64,000 bases of DNA from CAWDNM01 sp964521195 (GCA_964521195.1 CAZFRE010000001.1:558001-622000); one strand, 5' to 3'. Numbered from the stretch's first letter, positions 18,082-26,160 are shown. Notes: generated from the sequence alone by a model not told the origin. Numbers and translations: made by a program.

Positions 18082-18132
18082 TCTCTCAGCATGGAGTGGA
18101 GCCAGGCATAGAGCTTGGCTGATTGCGGGCTC

Positions 18133-18162
18133 GAGGCTCCCGGCCACGCGGCCGGGAGCCTC
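18133..18162 (+). terminator. strong hairpin between binding protein and permease genes
   Basis: Perfect 13-bp stem GAGGCTCCCGGCC (18133-18145) / GGCCGGGAGCCTC (18150-18162) with a 4-base loop. It is followed by TCCCGTTGG, not a T-run. It fits a partial terminator or a 3'-protecting stem that raises the lipoprotein mRNA over the permease mRNA. Confidence 0.7.
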
Positions 18163-18193
18163 TCCCGTTGGACGACCCGAGATGGGATCACGT

Positions 18194-19561
18194 ATGGACG
18201 CGTTGAAGGCCCAGACAGCACCGCGCGGTGCGCTTCGTTGGGCGCTCGTCGTGCTCGTGGCGATGAGCGTCTTCGCGTTCGCCGGTTCGGCGTTCGCGAT
18301 GACCGGGACCAAGCTGACGATCAACAAGCAGACCGGCGGCCAGCCCTCGCGTATCACCTTCGAGGGCAGCATCGAGCCCGGTCCCGCTGTCGAGCAGCTC
18401 ACCATGGAGTTCCCCGAGGGCTTCGATCTGAGCGCCGCCCGGGCGGAGGTGCTCACGCTCCAGGGGCTCACGCGGGTACCGGTCACGTCGAAGCCGACGG
18501 TCGACGGGCAGAAGCTCACGCTGGTGTTCACGCCGCCGATCGAGGCCTCGTACAAGGACTCGGCCGGCAAGGACCAGGCGACCATACTGCGGGTACAGGT
18601 CTTCGACGTCGTCACGCCGTTCAAGGGTGGGACGTACACCGTCGGCGTGACCTACGTCGCCGGCGGGCAGACCAAGGGCGTCGATGGCTTGACGTTCGAG
18701 TACGCGACACCGCCGCGCGAGGAGATCATCTCGCGTGCGCTCGACAACCAGGCATGGGTCACGCAGTTCAACAGCGTGAAAGTGTTTGCGCTGTTCTTCA
18801 AGCCGCAGCTCGTGGCGCTGTCGGTCCCGCTTCTCTTCGGCGGGTGGCTGTACTCGATCGCGCTGATCCTGTTCGCGTTCCCGCTGTCGATCGTGGGCGG
18901 CCTCGCGCTGGCGTTCGCCAAGATGTCGAAGATCGCACCGGTGCGATGGCTCGCGAGCGCATACATCAACGTCATCCGAGGAACGCCTCTGTTCCTGCAG
19001 ATGTTCGTGGCGTTCATCGGGCTGCCGATCGCGGGCGTGCGCGCACCGCTGTTCATCACCTCCGTGCTGGTGCTGACCTTGAACTCCTCGGCGTACCTGT
19101 CGGAGATCTTCCGCGCCGGTATCCAGTCGATCCACAAGGGGCAGTTCGAAGCGGCGAGTTCGCTGGGCATGACGTATCGCCAGGCGATGCAGTACGTGAT
19201 CGTGCCGCAGACCGTGAAGCGCGTGCTGCCGACGATGACGAGCGAGTTCATCCTGCTGTTCAAGGACACGGCGCTGCTGTCCGCGCTCGGCGTCATCGAG
19301 CTCATGTACCGCGCGAACAGCATCGTCTCGCGCACCGGCAACCTGACGCCGTTCGTCATCGCGGCCGTGTACTACCTGCTCATCACCATCCCGCTCATCA
19401 ACTGGGTCACGCGGCTCGAGCACAGGCTCGCGGTGGCCGAGGGCGGGCAGGCTGCCGGAGAGAACCCCAAGAAGGGTCGCAACTGGTGGCGTTGGCGCCA
19501 TGCGTCCGCTGGTCCCGAGGCGGAGCTGCAGGCTTCCGCAGCCGAGCATGAGTCGAGGTAA
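18194..19561 (+). CDS. polar amino-acid ABC permease with N-terminal exported domain
   Basis: Inner-membrane permease of the HisMQ/GlnP type, fused to an extra N-terminal part. 455 aa: a signal-like segment (ALRWALVVLVAMSVFAFAGS), about 130 residues predicted outside the cell and beta-rich (KLTINKQTGG, LTLVFTPPIEASYK), then a membrane domain with ALSVPLLFGGWLYS, VIRGTPLFLQMFVAF and the EAA-loop EAASSLGMTYRQAMQYVIVPQ that docks on the ATPase. The charged C-tail follows the last helix. The start is uncertain (ATG 18182 or 18194). It overlaps the transport operon: the ATPase gene begins two bases after the stop. Confidence 0.88.
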   Translation: MDALKAQTAPRGALRWALVVLVAMSVFAFAGSAFAMTGTKLTINKQTGGQPSRITFEGSIEPGPAVEQLTMEFPEGFDLSAARAEVLTLQGLTRVPVTSKPTVDGQKLTLVFTPPIEASYKDSAGKDQATILRVQVFDVVTPFKGGTYTVGVTYVAGGQTKGVDGLTFEYATPPREEIISRALDNQAWVTQFNSVKVFALFFKPQLVALSVPLLFGGWLYSIALILFAFPLSIVGGLALAFAKMSKIAPVRWLASAYINVIRGTPLFLQMFVAFIGLPIAGVRAPLFITSVLVLTLNSSAYLSEIFRAGIQSIHKGQFEAASSLGMTYRQAMQYVIVPQTVKRVLPTMTSEFILLFKDTALLSALGVIELMYRANSIVSRTGNLTPFVIAAVYYLLITIPLINWVTRLEHRLAVAEGGQAAGENPKKGRNWWRWRHASAGPEAELQASAAEHESR

Positions 19562-19563
19562 CC

Positions 19564-20304
19564 ATGGCTGAGAAACAGGCGATCGTTCGCATCAAGAACC
19601 TGCGCAAGTCGTTCGGCTCCCTCGAGGTGCTCAAGGGCGTCGACCTCGAGGTCAACAAGGGCGAGGTCGTGGTCGTGCTCGGGCCGTCCGGCTCGGGAAA
19701 GTCGACGATGCTGCGCTGCATCAACCGGCTCGAGGAGCCCACGGGCGGCGAGATCTGGTTCGAGGACACGGAGATCACCCACGCCGAGACCAACATCAAC
19801 AAGATGCGCGAGAACATCGGCATGGTGTTCCAGAGCTTCAACCTCTTCCCGCACCTGACCGCGCTCGGCAACGTGATGCTCGCGCAGCAGCGCGTGCTCA
19901 AGCGCTCCAAGGACGAGGCCGAGAAGAACGCCCGCCGCCAGCTCGACCTGGTGGGCCTGGGCGACAAGGTCGACTACTTCCCGGCGCAGCTCTCCGGCGG
20001 CCAGCAGCAGCGCGTCGCAATCGCACGCGCGCTCGCGATGGACCCGCACGTGATGCTGTTCGACGAGGCGACGAGCGCGCTCGACCCCGAGCTCGTCCGC
20101 GGCGTTCTCGACGTCATGAAGTTCCTCGCCAAGGGCGGCATGACGATGATCGTCGTCACCCACGAGATGGGCTTCGCCCGTGACGTGGCCGACCGTGTCG
20201 TCTTCATGGACGAAGGCATCGTGCACGAGCAGGGCACGCCGGAAGAGGTCTTCGACAACCCCAAGAGCGAGCGGACGAGGGACTTCCTGGGGCACATCTC
20301 GTAG
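19564..20304 (+). CDS. glnQ: polar amino-acid ABC transporter ATP-binding protein
   Basis: 246 aa ABC ATPase powering the neighbouring permease. Walker A GPSGSGKST, Q-loop GMVFQSFNLFPHLTALGNVM, signature LSGGQQQRVAIARALAMDP, Walker B VMLFDEATSALDPELV and the H-loop VVTHEMGFARDVADRVVFMD are all intact. The sequence is typical of the GlnQ/HisP branch. It is the last gene of the uptake operon. The symbol is used in the family sense; glutamine specificity is not shown. Confidence 0.93.
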   Translation: MAEKQAIVRIKNLRKSFGSLEVLKGVDLEVNKGEVVVVLGPSGSGKSTMLRCINRLEEPTGGEIWFEDTEITHAETNINKMRENIGMVFQSFNLFPHLTALGNVMLAQQRVLKRSKDEAEKNARRQLDLVGLGDKVDYFPAQLSGGQQQRVAIARALAMDPHVMLFDEATSALDPELVRGVLDVMKFLAKGGMTMIVVTHEMGFARDVADRVVFMDEGIVHEQGTPEEVFDNPKSERTRDFLGHIS

Positions 20305-20317
20305 CGCGCCAACGACG

Positions 20318-21355
20318 TTGCGGCCACACCGCGTTACGTGGTACGGATTCGGGGGCGAGAACAGTGCCATCGGCTTCACGGATGCCTTGCACGGCTGGGT
20401 GGCGTGGTACGACTGGTCCAGCGCCGTGCTGTACGAAACGTCGGACGGCGGCGTGACCTGGACGCTGGTGACCCCGTACGCGCCGGTGAGCACCTACCTC
20501 ACGGACGGACTGCACGGGTGGGCCGGCAAGGAGCGCGAGGAAGGCTCCAGCGGCTTCGTCAGGAGCACCGCCGACGGGGGACGGACGTGGACGACGCACG
20601 CGGTCCCGACCCGCGCGGAACCGAGCAGGCTTAGCGCCCCGCGGTTCTTCGATGCAGCGAAGGGCGTGGTGGTCGGCTATCACAGCACGTTCGGCGATCA
20701 GCCGTTCATGGCGCGCACGTCAGATGGCGGCGCGACGTGGAAGGAGTCGCTGCCCCGCGTGCTCGGCGATCTCTCGTTGGATTCCCTGGACCACGTGGAC
20801 CGGCTCTCCGTCGAAGGAACGCAGAATGCCTGGGCGCGGGCAGTCACGGACTTCGACGACGACTACTGGGTTCGCTCGACCGACGCAGGAAAGCACTGGG
20901 TGATCGAGTCATTCGGGTGCTCGCCCGCACTCTCGAGCGACATAGCATACGTGGACTTCGTTGACCCTATGCACGGTTGGGCGGTCAGCGGGGACGGAAC
21001 CAAGTTGCTGCGCACGCAAGTCGGCGGCACACCGACGAAGGTCAGCCTGGTCCGTTCAACTTCATGGAAGACTCTTCGCGTCGGACGCCAGTACTACGCG
21101 TCGGGTTCGCTGACCCCCGCCAAGTCGGCCGACAGCGAGCGGATACGAATTCGCGCGTACAAGCGCGGCGCCGACTCGAAGTACCGCTACGTCAAGTCCT
21201 TCTTCGCGAAGTACACGTCCGGCACTGACTACAGGGCCGCGATCAAGTTCCAGAGCCGCAGCTCGAAGGGTCGATGGAAGCTTGTCGCCTATCACCCTGC
21301 AGACCGCTGGAGCACAGCCGTCTACGGAAGCCCCGACTACGTCTGGGTGAAGTAG
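20318..21355 (+). CDS. BNR/Ycf48-like beta-propeller protein, apparently 5'-truncated
   Basis: About 345 aa with repeated propeller blades ending in DGG-TW motifs (ETSDGGVTWTLV, STADGGRTWTTH, RTSDGGATWKES, STDAGKHWVIE) and HGW strands (DALHGWVAWYDW, DPMHGWAVSGDG), then a C-terminal beta-domain of about 100 residues. Related proteins are secreted, yet here the propeller begins almost directly after the glnQ stop with no signal peptide, no ribosome-binding site and only a TTG (20318) as possible start. It therefore looks like a gene that lost its 5' end, although the remaining frame is intact. Function unknown. Confidence 0.6.
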   Translation: MRPHRVTWYGFGGENSAIGFTDALHGWVAWYDWSSAVLYETSDGGVTWTLVTPYAPVSTYLTDGLHGWAGKEREEGSSGFVRSTADGGRTWTTHAVPTRAEPSRLSAPRFFDAAKGVVVGYHSTFGDQPFMARTSDGGATWKESLPRVLGDLSLDSLDHVDRLSVEGTQNAWARAVTDFDDDYWVRSTDAGKHWVIESFGCSPALSSDIAYVDFVDPMHGWAVSGDGTKLLRTQVGGTPTKVSLVRSTSWKTLRVGRQYYASGSLTPAKSADSERIRIRAYKRGADSKYRYVKSFFAKYTSGTDYRAAIKFQSRSSKGRWKLVAYHPADRWSTAVYGSPDYVWVK

Positions 21356-21435
21356 GCAACCCAACACGTGCCGTGAGCCTCGCCCGCCGACGGGTATCTT
21401 CTCTATACCTGTCCGAGGCGCAAGGGAGGCCAAGC

Positions 21436-21990
21436 ATGCAAGTCAAAGTGGCTGGACGGCACATGACCGTCACAGAACCCACCCGCGCGTACGCAGAGGA
21501 GAAGTTCGGCAAGATCGCCAAGATCTACGACGCAGAGCCCATCGTGGCAGAGGTAGTACTGGACGTCCGCAAGAACCGCTCTCACCCCGATCGTTTCACC
21601 GCCGAGGTGACCGTGAGGCTCAAGGGACACGTAGTCCGCGCCGAGGAGACGGCGACGGATATGCACGCGGCAATCGATCTCGCGGCCGCCAAGGCCGAGA
21701 AGCAGATGCGCAAGTACAAGACGAAGGTCGTCGACCGTCGCAACAACAAGATCGCCGTGACCAAGACCGCTCCCGGCGATATGCAGATCGCGGAGGAGCC
21801 GGAGGAGGCGCCCGAGCTCGTACGGGTCAAGACCGTTGACGCCAAGCCGATGACCGAGGAAGAGGCGATGCTTCAGCTGGATCTGCTGGGCCACGACTTC
21901 TTCGTGTTCCGGCACGCGGAGACGGAAATGGTCAACGTGCTCTACCGCAGAAACGACGGCGACTACGGCCTGATTCAGCCCAGCGCGTAG
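21436..21990 (+). CDS. hpf: ribosome hibernation promoting factor, long form
   Basis: 184 aa, also called RaiA/YvyD. The N-terminal S30AE domain (about 1-100: MQVKVAGRHMTVTEPTRAYA, AAIDLAAAKAEKQMRKYK) binds the decoding centre; the C-terminal domain (about 125-180: RVKTVDAKPMTEEEAMLQLD, HAETEMVNVLYRRNDGDYGLI) dimerises to form 100S ribosomes in stationary phase. AAGGGAGG (21422-21429) precedes the ATG, and TATACC (21404-21409) may be the -10. On the conserved backbone it normally lies next to secA, which here starts 7.9 kb downstream. Confidence 0.95.
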   Translation: MQVKVAGRHMTVTEPTRAYAEEKFGKIAKIYDAEPIVAEVVLDVRKNRSHPDRFTAEVTVRLKGHVVRAEETATDMHAAIDLAAAKAEKQMRKYKTKVVDRRNNKIAVTKTAPGDMQIAEEPEEAPELVRVKTVDAKPMTEEEAMLQLDLLGHDFFVFRHAETEMVNVLYRRNDGDYGLIQPSA

Positions 21991-22020
21991 CCGCAGGGGC
22001 GCCAGTTCACGCGATTCTTG

Positions 22021-22044
22021 GAAGGGCGCCTGGGGGCGCCCTTC
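22021..22044 (+). terminator. rho-independent terminator of hpf
   Basis: Perfect 10-bp stem GAAGGGCGCC / GGCGCCCTTC with a 4-base loop, followed by TTCTGC. Confidence 0.75.
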
Positions 22045-22053
22045 TTCTGCAAG

Positions 22054-22083
22054 TTGACATTGTTCTCATGCAATACCTAGAGT
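22054..22083 (+). promoter_or_regulatory. promoter of the accessory signalling island
   Basis: Consensus -35 TTGACA (22054-22059), 18-base spacer, TAGAGT (22078-22083). It is the best -35 hexamer in the window and sits directly after the hpf terminator. Confidence 0.65.
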
Positions 22084-22120
22084 AGGCGGTGTCGCGCGTT
22101 CCGCTGACGCACTTGGTTGA

Positions 22121-22150
22121 GTCGTAGTCGTAGCAGTAGTAGTCGTAGCA
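22121..22150 (+). repeat. short GTA/GTC triplet repeat in the leader
   Basis: About 30 bases of GTC-GTA / GCA-GTA triplets in which the 12-mer AGTCGTAGCAGT recurs in part. It ends just before the GGGAG of the next gene, so it forms the 5' leader of the island transcript. Confidence 0.5.
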
Positions 22151-22162
22151 GGGAGCTCCCAA

Positions 22163-22840
22163 GTGGACTCTAGCGTGTCCCGGGTACGAGTCGAGGACAT
22201 CGAAGCCGCTCTCTCCGAGGTGGGTGAGATCAAGGCCGCGCGTGTCGTTGCGGCCCCCGACGGTACGATCGCGGAGATTCACGTCCTCGCACTGCCGACG
22301 AAAGCACCCAAGCAACTCGTGAGAGACATCGAGTCGACGCTGATGGCGCGCTTCGGCATCCCCGTGGATCACAAGAAGATCTCGATCGCGCTGCTCGGGC
22401 GCGATGCGATCAAGGAGCCCGAGGCGGTCAGGCAGCCCGAGCGACCCACTGTCGCCCGTCCACGCATCTGTTCGATCAACGCGACGGTCAGTGGAGTCCA
22501 GGCCTCCGCGTCGGTCTCGATCGAGATAGGAGGCGAGGAGTACATCGGCAAGGCGAGCGGACCGGCGAGCCAGACCGGCCGAGCCCGGCTGGTGGCGCTT
22601 GCGACGCTCGATGCCGTGAGCCAGTACTCCGATGCTACAATCTCCTTCGCTCTCGAAGACGTCACGATCGTGCAACTAGGGCGGGAGAAGGTAGCCGTTT
22701 CTTGCATAGCGCTCGTGAGCGGATTCGGAGAGCAGCACCTGTCCGGCTCGGCCCTGGTTCGGCAGAACGATAACGACTCGATCGTCCGCGCGACGCTCGA
22801 CGCTATCAACCGCCGCATGGGCTTCCTGACAACCGCATAG
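22163..22840 (+). CDS. uncharacterised two-domain protein at the head of the signalling island
   Basis: 225 aa, soluble, no signal peptide or membrane helix. The first 75 residues (VEDIEAALSEVGEIKAARVV, LPTKAPKQLVRDIESTLMAR) look like a small alpha/beta ACT- or ferredoxin-like fold. The second part (about 105-222) contains two similar stretches around ASVSIEIGGEEYIGKASGPA and KVAVSCIALVSGFGEQHLSG, each followed by an LVALATLDAV / IVRATLDAIN helix, which suggests a duplicated unit. GTG start with GGGAG seven bases ahead. I know no function; related proteins seem to occur near HD-GYP genes, but I cannot check this here. Confidence 0.75.
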   Translation: MDSSVSRVRVEDIEAALSEVGEIKAARVVAAPDGTIAEIHVLALPTKAPKQLVRDIESTLMARFGIPVDHKKISIALLGRDAIKEPEAVRQPERPTVARPRICSINATVSGVQASASVSIEIGGEEYIGKASGPASQTGRARLVALATLDAVSQYSDATISFALEDVTIVQLGREKVAVSCIALVSGFGEQHLSGSALVRQNDNDSIVRATLDAINRRMGFLTTA

Positions 22841-22931
22841 CAGTTTGGCCGGCGCCGTGAACCACAGTACGAACACTGTCAGCACTGAAATGAGCGGAGC
22901 GGACAGCGTTCTTCCATCGCTAGCGGGATGG

Positions 22932-22968
22932 GAGAAGACCACACCAGTTCCACAAAGGGGGTCTTCTC
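22932..22968 (+). promoter_or_regulatory. hairpin at the ribosome-binding site of the micropeptide
   Basis: GAGAAGACC (22932-22940) pairs perfectly with GGTCTTCTC (22960-22968) around a 19-base loop. The only Shine-Dalgarno-like sequence of the micropeptide, AAAGGGGG (22954-22961), lies at the 3' side of the loop and runs into the stem; the ATG follows three bases after the stem. Opening or closing of this stem could control translation. Confidence 0.6.
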
Positions 22969-22971
22969 ACC

Positions 22972-23046
22972 ATGAAGCGTATGATGCTGGTTCTGGCTTC
23001 TCTGGCTGCCGTCGTGCTTTCCGGCGGCGCCTTCTGGCGTCTCTAG
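22972..23046 (+). CDS. 24-residue hydrophobic micropeptide
   Basis: ATG to TAG, 24 codons. The peptide has a basic start (MKR), a hydrophobic core rich in Leu, Val and Ala, and ends SGGAFWRL. It looks like a signal peptide or single membrane anchor without a cargo, the form of many secreted peptide pheromones and small membrane regulators. It has its own ribosome-binding site inside a hairpin and lies between the uncharacterised island protein and the HD-GYP gene. Codon use is normal. No homologue is recognised; a chance ORF cannot be ruled out, but the position, hydrophobic pattern and AAAGGGGG speak for translation. Confidence 0.6.
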   Translation: MKRMMLVLASLAAVVLSGGAFWRL

Positions 23047-23093
23047 GCACCTCTCGGTGTCGGCCACAGATGGTGAGGGGCGGGTGAGACGAC

Positions 23094-24431
23094 GTGACTG
23101 AGAGTCCTCGTATTGCCCGCCCCTTCATCGTCTACGCGGGGGGCGTGCTGCTGGCGGGAATGGCGCTATATGCGTACTCATGGGCGCACTTCCCTCCGCA
23201 GTTCTCCTGGCAGTTTGTGTTGTTGGCCGCAGCGGTACTACTCTCCGAGAACTACGCCTTCTCAATTGAACCGTACAGTATCTCTCTGGCCTTCCCGCTT
23301 GCCATGGCCGCCGCTGTCCTTGGGGGACCGGTGGTCGGCTCAACAATTGCGGTGCTGGGATGCACCAATCTGCGTGAGCTGCGCGAGGGGAAACCGCTCT
23401 CACGCGTGCTGTTCAATGTGGGCCAGCTTGCCCTGTCCACTGGCTTGGCCGCGCTGACATACCAAGCGCTCGGCGGCAGGTTTCTCCAAGCAGCGGATGG
23501 CAGTTTCAGCGGTTGGGGGCTCGTCGACTTCCCCGGGACGCTACTGCCCATGGCTGTCGCAGCTCTTGTCTGCGTCGTCGCCAACATGCTTCTTACGGCC
23601 ACGGGCATGAGCCTTCTGACAGGTCTGCCGCTTGGGAACACTGTGGCCACCATGGTCACGCTGATGCCGACTCAGCTAGCGCTAGCTTTCGTCGGGTATC
23701 TCATCGCCGGAACCCTCGCCATCAGCGCGCTTGCGCTGCCGCTCTTTGTTGCGCCGCTGGTGGTTGCTCAGCAACTGTATCGACGCTACGCCGACATGAA
23801 GACGGCGTTCGTCGACACGATCCGTTCGTTAGTCGGGGCGCTGGAAGCGAAGGACCCCTACACTCGCGGCCATTCCGAACGAGTAGCGGAGTACGCGGCC
23901 ACGCTAGGTCTGGCACTGGGGCTGAGCCACAGGGAGATTGAGCGGCTTGAGTATGCCGCTCTGCTGCATGATCTTGGCAAACTCGCTGTACCGAGCGCGA
24001 TCTTGGTGAAGCCCGGCCGCCTTCTTCCGGAGGAGATGGACTTGATCTTGGAGCATCCGGCTCGGGGGAGCCGGATGATCGCAGGCATACCTCCGCTGCG
24101 CGACCTCGCTGAGGCGGTCGCGCAGCATCACGAATGGCACGACGGGTCGGGATACCCGGACGGACTGGTCGGCGAACAGACACTGCTGGCCGCGCGGATC
24201 CTATCGGTCGTTGACTGCTTTGATGCCATGACGACCACGCGTGCATACCGACCTGCCCTGTCGCACGATCAAGCGATTGCTGAGTTGATACGTGCCGCCG
24301 GAACTCAGTTTGACCCGGAGATTGTGCGCATCTTCATCGATGCACGCGTCGGACGCGCTGTTGAGACCGTTCCAGAGACCGAGGCCGACTCGTCTGTTGC
24401 CTCGGTCGAGGCCGCGGGGCTGCGTGGGTGA
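23094..24431 (+). CDS. membrane HD-GYP domain protein (cyclic-di-GMP phosphodiesterase)
   Basis: 445 aa. The N-terminal half (about 12-225) has six to eight hydrophobic helices forming a membrane sensor; the C-terminal half is a complete HD-GYP domain: GHSERVAEYAA, ALLHDLGKLAVP with the metal pair H292/D293, HPARGSRMIAG, VAQHHEWHDGSGYPDGL (GYP at 353-355) and ILSVVDCFDAMTTTRAYRP. HD-GYP enzymes hydrolyse cyclic di-GMP (some cGAMP). GTG start after GTGAGGGGCGGG. A related but degenerate protein begins four bases after its stop, so the two are probably co-translated. The ligand of the membrane part is unknown. Confidence 0.9.
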   Translation: MTESPRIARPFIVYAGGVLLAGMALYAYSWAHFPPQFSWQFVLLAAAVLLSENYAFSIEPYSISLAFPLAMAAAVLGGPVVGSTIAVLGCTNLRELREGKPLSRVLFNVGQLALSTGLAALTYQALGGRFLQAADGSFSGWGLVDFPGTLLPMAVAALVCVVANMLLTATGMSLLTGLPLGNTVATMVTLMPTQLALAFVGYLIAGTLAISALALPLFVAPLVVAQQLYRRYADMKTAFVDTIRSLVGALEAKDPYTRGHSERVAEYAATLGLALGLSHREIERLEYAALLHDLGKLAVPSAILVKPGRLLPEEMDLILEHPARGSRMIAGIPPLRDLAEAVAQHHEWHDGSGYPDGLVGEQTLLAARILSVVDCFDAMTTTRAYRPALSHDQAIAELIRAAGTQFDPEIVRIFIDARVGRAVETVPETEADSSVASVEAAGLRG

Positions 24432-24435
24432 AGTG

Positions 24436-25566
24436 ATGGCCTTCCCTAATTCCATCATGCCTGCTGGACTACCGACACCGCTCGACACGACCGTGCTCGG
24501 TACTCTGTGGCTTCTGTTCGCGATGTTCATACTTGATGTGTTCGACATCTCCCTGCCGCGCGGCGACAGCGTCGGTGTCGCCGGGGCACTTGCCGGTGCG
24601 GGAATCGTAGTCGTCGGTCCGCTGCCTGCGATGCTGATCATTGTGCTTTCCGCCGTTGCCGCACACGTGATTCGACGCGGCGCCCGATCGCTCCGTCGAC
24701 TTGTGACGATTCTGGTTTCCCGGGGAATCGCGGTCTTTGCCGGCGCCCTTGTATGGGCGGTGGCGCCCAAGGTGGGACACGAGCTCGTTGACTTCGCGCT
24801 GGTGCCCGCGGTGTTCTTGCTGACCGAACTAGCGACATCGCAGGTGTTCACCGCCACGCTCAAGCAGCGACCGCTTGTTCGGATGCTGAAGGGCAGCTTC
24901 AGGACACAGGCACCTGCACTGGCGGCTCAGTGGTCAGCATCCGTCCTCCTGCTGCTCACATACGACGGCATGCGTGCTTGGAGTCTGATTCCGGTGGTTG
25001 CACTACTGCTGTTGATGAGGCAGTCGTATGCGCTCTATCTCGACATTCGTGAGACGTATCGCACTACGGTTGAGGTCCTAGTCGAAGCGGCCGAGAGTCA
25101 GGACGTTCGACGCTACGGGCACGCCGATCGAACCGCTGCCACCGCGCGTGCGATCGCCATGCACATTGGCTTGGCCGCCTCGGCGGTGGAGCGTGTGAGC
25201 TACGCTGCCCTTCTACATGATCTTGGCGAGCTGTCTGAGGCTGCGGTGACCGAGGGCATGTTGCCCTCAAGGAATATCCATTCCGCAGAGGTTGTGGCTG
25301 GCGTCGAGTTCTTTCGCTCGGTTGAGCCGATCCTTCGTGTCTGTGACGGCGACGGGGCCGCCGTTGACGTGACGAGCGATATTGCGTTGGAGGCAATGAT
25401 CGTCGCCTTGGCCAGCGACATCGACTGTGAGTCTTCGCTGAACGCGCGTGCATCGCATCGCGATAGTGCCATGAGCCACGTCGTGCCGTGGGTCTCCTCG
25501 TCGCTCAAGGCTCGCGCCGTCGGTGCCGCCATCGAGCTTGGCTACCCGATACCAGCTGTGGGCTGA
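24436..25566 (+). CDS. membrane protein with degenerate HD (HD-GYP-derived) domain
   Basis: 376 aa. N-terminal hydrophobic region of about six helices (TLWLLFAMFILDVFDISLP, GIVVVGPLPAMLIIVLSAVA), then an HD-type domain: GHADRTAATARAIAMHIGL and ALLHDLGELSE keep the first metal residues (H261/D262), but the HH..GSGYPDGL segment and the following FDAMTT..RPY block of its neighbour are missing and the domain is short. It is probably a sensor or regulatory partner rather than an active phosphodiesterase. Start ATG 24436 or GTG 24433. It overlaps in function and possibly in origin with the HD-GYP gene upstream. Confidence 0.8.
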   Translation: MAFPNSIMPAGLPTPLDTTVLGTLWLLFAMFILDVFDISLPRGDSVGVAGALAGAGIVVVGPLPAMLIIVLSAVAAHVIRRGARSLRRLVTILVSRGIAVFAGALVWAVAPKVGHELVDFALVPAVFLLTELATSQVFTATLKQRPLVRMLKGSFRTQAPALAAQWSASVLLLLTYDGMRAWSLIPVVALLLLMRQSYALYLDIRETYRTTVEVLVEAAESQDVRRYGHADRTAATARAIAMHIGLAASAVERVSYAALLHDLGELSEAAVTEGMLPSRNIHSAEVVAGVEFFRSVEPILRVCDGDGAAVDVTSDIALEAMIVALASDIDCESSLNARASHRDSAMSHVVPWVSSSLKARAVGAAIELGYPIPAVG

Positions 25567-25567
25567 G

Positions 25568-26122
25568 TTGCCAGCGCTGGGCGCCATCATCATCGGCTTG
25601 CTGCAGGGATTACTTGCCGGTGGCAGACTCGGGCGGCTTTCGCGGATTCGAATGCGTCACGAGTCTGCTGTGCTCGTGCTGTTTCTGATCCAGGCCGTAG
25701 CGCGCGGGCGGATGATTGGTACAAGCGCGACGCCATGGGCGTTTGCGGTCTGGGCCGTTTGCTGCGTGGCGTTACTGCTCCTTCTGGCACCCAGTTGGCG
25801 CCGACAGGGTGTGTGGGTGCTTCTGATTGGGATGGCACTGAACCTTGCTGTGGTTCTGGCCAACGGCGGGATGCCCCTTGAGGTGCCTGGCTCCACCAGC
25901 GCGATTCCGAAGTCAGCCATTGCGTCTACGGGGGGCTTCTACTTGTTGGCGGGCCAAGGGACCGTGTTGGCCTCTCTGGGTGATGCACTTCTAGTTGGCA
26001 CACGGGGATACCGGCTGCTGCTAAGCGCGGGGGATGTGCTCTTGGCAATCGGCGTATCGACTCTGATTGTGGATGCAATGCTCAACCCACAGGATGCAGA
26101 CGCTGACCCTGGACAGTCATGA
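25568..26122 (+). CDS. DUF5317-type membrane protein
   Basis: 184 aa from a TTG start that follows the upstream TGA by one base. It starts with LPALGAIIIGLLQGLLAGGR, has about five hydrophobic segments, and shows the DUF5317 pattern VVLANGGMPLEVPGS in the middle and a final LLSAGDVLLAIGVSTLIVDA helix. An ATG at 25523 lies in the same frame but inside the previous gene. DUF5317 proteins are small actinobacterial membrane proteins of unknown function. Here it is translationally linked with the two HD proteins, so a role in the same membrane complex is likely. Confidence 0.72.
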   Translation: MPALGAIIIGLLQGLLAGGRLGRLSRIRMRHESAVLVLFLIQAVARGRMIGTSATPWAFAVWAVCCVALLLLLAPSWRRQGVWVLLIGMALNLAVVLANGGMPLEVPGSTSAIPKSAIASTGGFYLLAGQGTVLASLGDALLVGTRGYRLLLSAGDVLLAIGVSTLIVDAMLNPQDADADPGQS

Positions 26123-26160
26123 CGACCCGGCGCTGCAGCACTGGCTTCTTGTTCGCGCAC

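Noticed and set aside
22121..22150. CRISPR-like repeat
   Set aside because: Only one short run of triplets, no spacers and no cas gene in the window.
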